Shown here: piece by piece, positions 6,049 through 7,458 of the stretch
Numbering within the stretch: the stretch's first letter is position 1
Layout: every line of letters begins with the position of its first letter
Assembly: GCA_036835325.1 (NCBI GenBank)
Contig: DAITMF010000088.1
Span: 1 to 7,458 of the forward strand
DNA length: 7,458 bases
Direction: 5' to 3'
Source: CAMCHP01 sp036835325
GTDB lineage: Bacteria > Bacteroidota > Bacteroidia > Flavobacteriales_D > Sanyastnellaceae
Notes under the pieces: model-generated
The model's database searches: none
The model's input: the letters and a program-made list of their open reading frames with translations, nothing else
What the model was told of the DNA's origin: nothing
Position numbers and translations under genes: made by a program

Positions 6049-6963
6049 TTACTGAATATACCGTGAGCGGATGTCGCGGGTGGTATTGATGATTTGTTGA
6101 AGGGTTGCGTCTGACATGCTCACGACGTTTGCGCCTCCGATAACGGTTGTACCGCTTTCGTCTTGAGAAGTTTCAGTTTTTCCCTTTTTGATTTCCACTT
6201 GGTCGAAAACCGTCTTCAGTTGGTTCAAGTCGGCGAGTACGTCGGCCAGGTTTTCCTGGTTTTCGTAGGTGCCGAAAAGGCTGATGAGGTCATCGAGCGA
6301 GTACTTTTGCTCAGCAACACGCGTGCGGAGGGCGTCGTTGCCGGCCACGTGGCTATTTGCGAGGTGCAGGGCTTCGATCCATCCACCGGCGATTACCAGT
6401 GCTGAGATGTCTTCCATGTTGTCTTCTTTGAACTTGGCGTTCAATGACCAGAAGGTGTCAGACACGATGACGAGCAGTGAGTCTTTGTTCTCTTTGTTGG
6501 CTTCAACGCGTGTGATGAGGTCGTCGTTTATGACGTTTGACGCGCCGAGTTGATCAGCGAGCTGACGCACCGCCGAGAGGTAGTACAGCGATTCTTTGCT
6601 GCGCTCAAACATGGTGGCGTAACTGAGGTTTGCACCGTACACGCCGAGGTTGATGGCCTTCTGCTTGCGTGTGACGTAGTTGTTTACGTTGTCAACGCTG
6701 TTGAGGTTGTCGCCATTGAAATCGGCTCCGGTTGATTGAATCAACGAGGCCATTTCCACCGGGGCGGGAATGGTGTAAAAGATTTTCTTGATGGTTTCTT
6801 TTCGAGAGGCAACGGCTGAGCCTTCAACATCTTGCATGCTGACTTCGGTGTTGGCCTGTGCGTCGTCGGCGGCCTGTTTGGGCGCTTCTCCGCATCCCAT
6901 TATGGCGCCGCCCATCGCGAAGAAGACCATTAGGGTGAAAACGGTCAATTTCCTGGTGGACAT
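6049..6963 (-). CDS. Conserved lipoprotein of unknown function
   Basis: With the ATG at 6963 this is 304 residues: a basic MSTRKL start, a hydrophobic core and the lipobox IMGC with Cys24 as the lipidated residue, followed by an acidic, Ala/Asp/Gln-rich linker to about residue 53. The rest is mostly helical, with a distinctive block near 63-120 (FYTIPAPVEMASLIQ, then LNSVDNVNNYVTRKQKAINLGVYGANLSYATMF). Later segments are RLEAN/VEANKENKDSLL-like, then ALVIAGGWIEALHLA near 188-202, and a charged tail. I know this pattern from Bacteroidota hypothetical lipoproteins without an assigned role. An ATG at 6984 would add seven polar residues before the signal peptide; the inner ATG gives a more typical signal peptide and has AGGAA a few bases upstream, so I prefer it. 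It heads a two-gene operon with the secreted protein 18 bases downstream. Confidence 0.82.
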   Translation of the reverse strand: MSTRKLTVFTLMVFFAMGGAIMGCGEAPKQAADDAQANTEVSMQDVEGSAVASRKETIKKIFYTIPAPVEMASLIQSTGADFNGDNLNSVDNVNNYVTRKQKAINLGVYGANLSYATMFERSKESLYYLSAVRQLADQLGASNVINDDLITRVEANKENKDSLLVIVSDTFWSLNAKFKEDNMEDISALVIAGGWIEALHLANSHVAGNDALRTRVAEQKYSLDDLISLFGTYENQENLADVLADLNQLKTVFDQVEIKKGKTETSQDESGTTVIGGANVVSMSDATLQQIINTTRDIRSRYIQ

Positions 6964-7005
6964 AATTTCCTGATTTTGATTCATAAAAAGGCGTGAACTA
7001 AAGAC

Positions 7006-7013
7006 TAAAATTA
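7006..7013 (-). promoter_or_regulatory. Predicted -7 element of the minus-strand operon
   Basis: Read on the minus strand, 7013 to 7006 is TAATTTTA, close to TAnnTTTG and identical to the element before the Fur-family gene. Transcription would start near 7000, giving a leader of about 37 nt to the ATG at 6963 (about 16 nt to the one at 6984). A TTTT run near 7040-7037 may stand for the -33 region, but it is not a clear match. Confidence 0.4.
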
Positions 7014-7271
7014 GAAGGGCTGCTCGGTGTTACGGGAAAACCATTCAAAAGTTATACGCAGCCCTCTGTTCATTGGGTTCAAAGCTACCCGGTGCCTTTA
7101 CATCCCGCGTAGGAAGCGCAAAAGCGCGCTTTGTAGGAATATTCTGATTCGCTCGAATAGCCCGAAATAAGTTTAAAGTGTGAGGTACTGCCAGAATTCA
7201 CCCAACCCCCAAAACGCTATGCAAAAAGAACCGCTAGCGAAGCGTGCCCGTCACCACCCATCCGGAAAGCT
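7014..7271. other. Non-coding stretch between the minus-strand operon and the heptamer array
   Basis: No reading frame here looks coding: the only one of any length (7180-7380, plus) runs into the repeat array and has no domain or start signal. The stretch holds the small inverted repeats at 7114-7158, a GTAGGAA direct repeat (7109-7115 and 7133-7139), a plus-strand TAAGTTTA resembling a -7 element at 7168-7175, and the palindrome CGCTAGCG at 7232-7239. No tRNA or known RNA family was recognised. Confidence 0.5.
7114..7158. repeat. Cluster of three small perfect inverted repeats
   Basis: AAGCGC (7114-7119) pairs with GCGCTT (7126-7131) over a six-base loop. GAATATTC (7137-7144) is an 8-base palindrome. 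ATTCG (7147-7151) and CGAAT (7154-7158) are arms separated by two bases. They sit about 105-150 bases upstream of the predicted start of the minus-strand operon, so they could be operator sites or a small structured RNA. Each alone could be chance. Confidence 0.35.
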
Positions 7272-7418
7272 CCCGAATCTAGACACTAGACTTCAGATGC
7301 TAGACACTAGACACTGGACTAAAGAGTTCAGACTCCAGAATCCAAAGTCTACAGTCCGAAGCCAAGAATCTAAAATCTAGCCTCCAAAGTCTATCATCCA
7401 AAGTCTATCCTCATAACT
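7272..7418. repeat. Degenerate heptanucleotide tandem repeat array (about 21 units)
   Basis: From 7272 to 7418 the sequence divides without any insertion or deletion into 21 consecutive 7-base units with consensus CYARANT. By my count position 1 is C in 18 units, position 2 is a pyrimidine in 18, position 3 is A in 17, position 4 is a purine in 18, position 5 is A in 18 and position 7 is T in 16; position 6 varies. The left third favours CTAGACA/T (7279, 7286, 7300, 7307) and the right third CCAAAGT (7342, 7384, 7398) alternating with CTATCNT. Two adjacent 14-base dimers at 7384-7397 and 7398-7411 differ at one base. Weaker phase-keeping may reach left to about 7251. It has no coding sense and no CRISPR architecture. 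Its function is unknown. Confidence 0.8.
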
Positions 7419-7458
7419 CAAAACACACTCCCAAGTGCACAATGAACATATCGGTGCG
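7419..7458. other. Right edge, unassigned
   Basis: The heptamer pattern fades after 7418. An ATG at 7442 opens a frame reading MNISV to the window end, which could be the start of a gene, but five codons are too few to support a call and no promoter or ribosome-binding signal precedes it clearly. Confidence 0.2.

Noticed and set aside
7180..7380. Plus-strand 66-codon open frame running into the heptamer array
   Set aside because: Its second half is the translated repeat, the first half has no domain or start signal, and 7-base units cannot keep a constant reading frame.
7272..7418. CRISPR array
   Set aside because: Units are 7 bases and contiguous with no spacers, and no cas gene is in the window.
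7442..7458. Start of a gene at the right edge (ATG 7442)
   Set aside because: Only five full codons are visible, so the frame cannot be told from chance.

Overview
The window reads as a chromosomal segment from a Bacteroidota bacterium, probably near Flavobacteriales, with a moderately high G+C content. Three things point there. The -7 promoter elements have the phylum form TAnnTTTG or TAnnTTTA. Starts generally lack a strong Shine-Dalgarno sequence. Several genes belong to families I know mainly from this phylum: DUF2480, DUF4296 and an uncharacterised exported lipoprotein family. No mobile element, CRISPR array, tRNA or rRNA was seen, and assignments rest on reading motifs, not on database searches.

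Layout, left to right. Positions 1-1389 (+) hold the 3' end of a family-2 glycosyltransferase and an overlapping family-9 (heptosyltransferase-like) glycosyltransferase, a lipopolysaccharide or surface-glycan pair. Positions 1493-3948 (+) hold dxs, the first enzyme of the MEP isoprenoid pathway, with its own promoter, coupled by a one-base stop/start overlap to a DUF2480 protein. Positions 4028-5127 (+) hold a polyprenol-phosphate mannosyltransferase, probably starting at a GTG downstream of a promoter, coupled by an ATGA overlap to a DUF4296 lipoprotein. Positions 5153-5533 (+) hold a short Fur-family metalloregulator with a GTG start lying almost on its predicted transcription start. A strong hairpin at 5534-5561 with T-runs usable on both strands ends transcription from both sides.

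On the minus strand, 6963-6049 and 6030-5593 form a two-gene operon for exported proteins of unknown function: a lipoprotein of about 304 residues and a secreted 145-residue protein with four cysteines. To its right, about 6964-7458 has no convincing gene. It holds the operon's promoter, a cluster of small inverted repeats (7114-7158) and a degenerate 7-bp tandem repeat array (about 7272-7418) that keeps strict 7-nt phase for 21 units with consensus CYARANT.

Functionally, the left two thirds concern envelope and isoprenoid supply: dxs provides precursors for polyprenyl phosphate, the mannosyltransferase charges such a carrier, and the two glycosyltransferases build surface glycan. The most unusual item is the heptamer array. 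The most interesting genes of unknown function are the dxs-coupled DUF2480 protein and the exported minus-strand pair.
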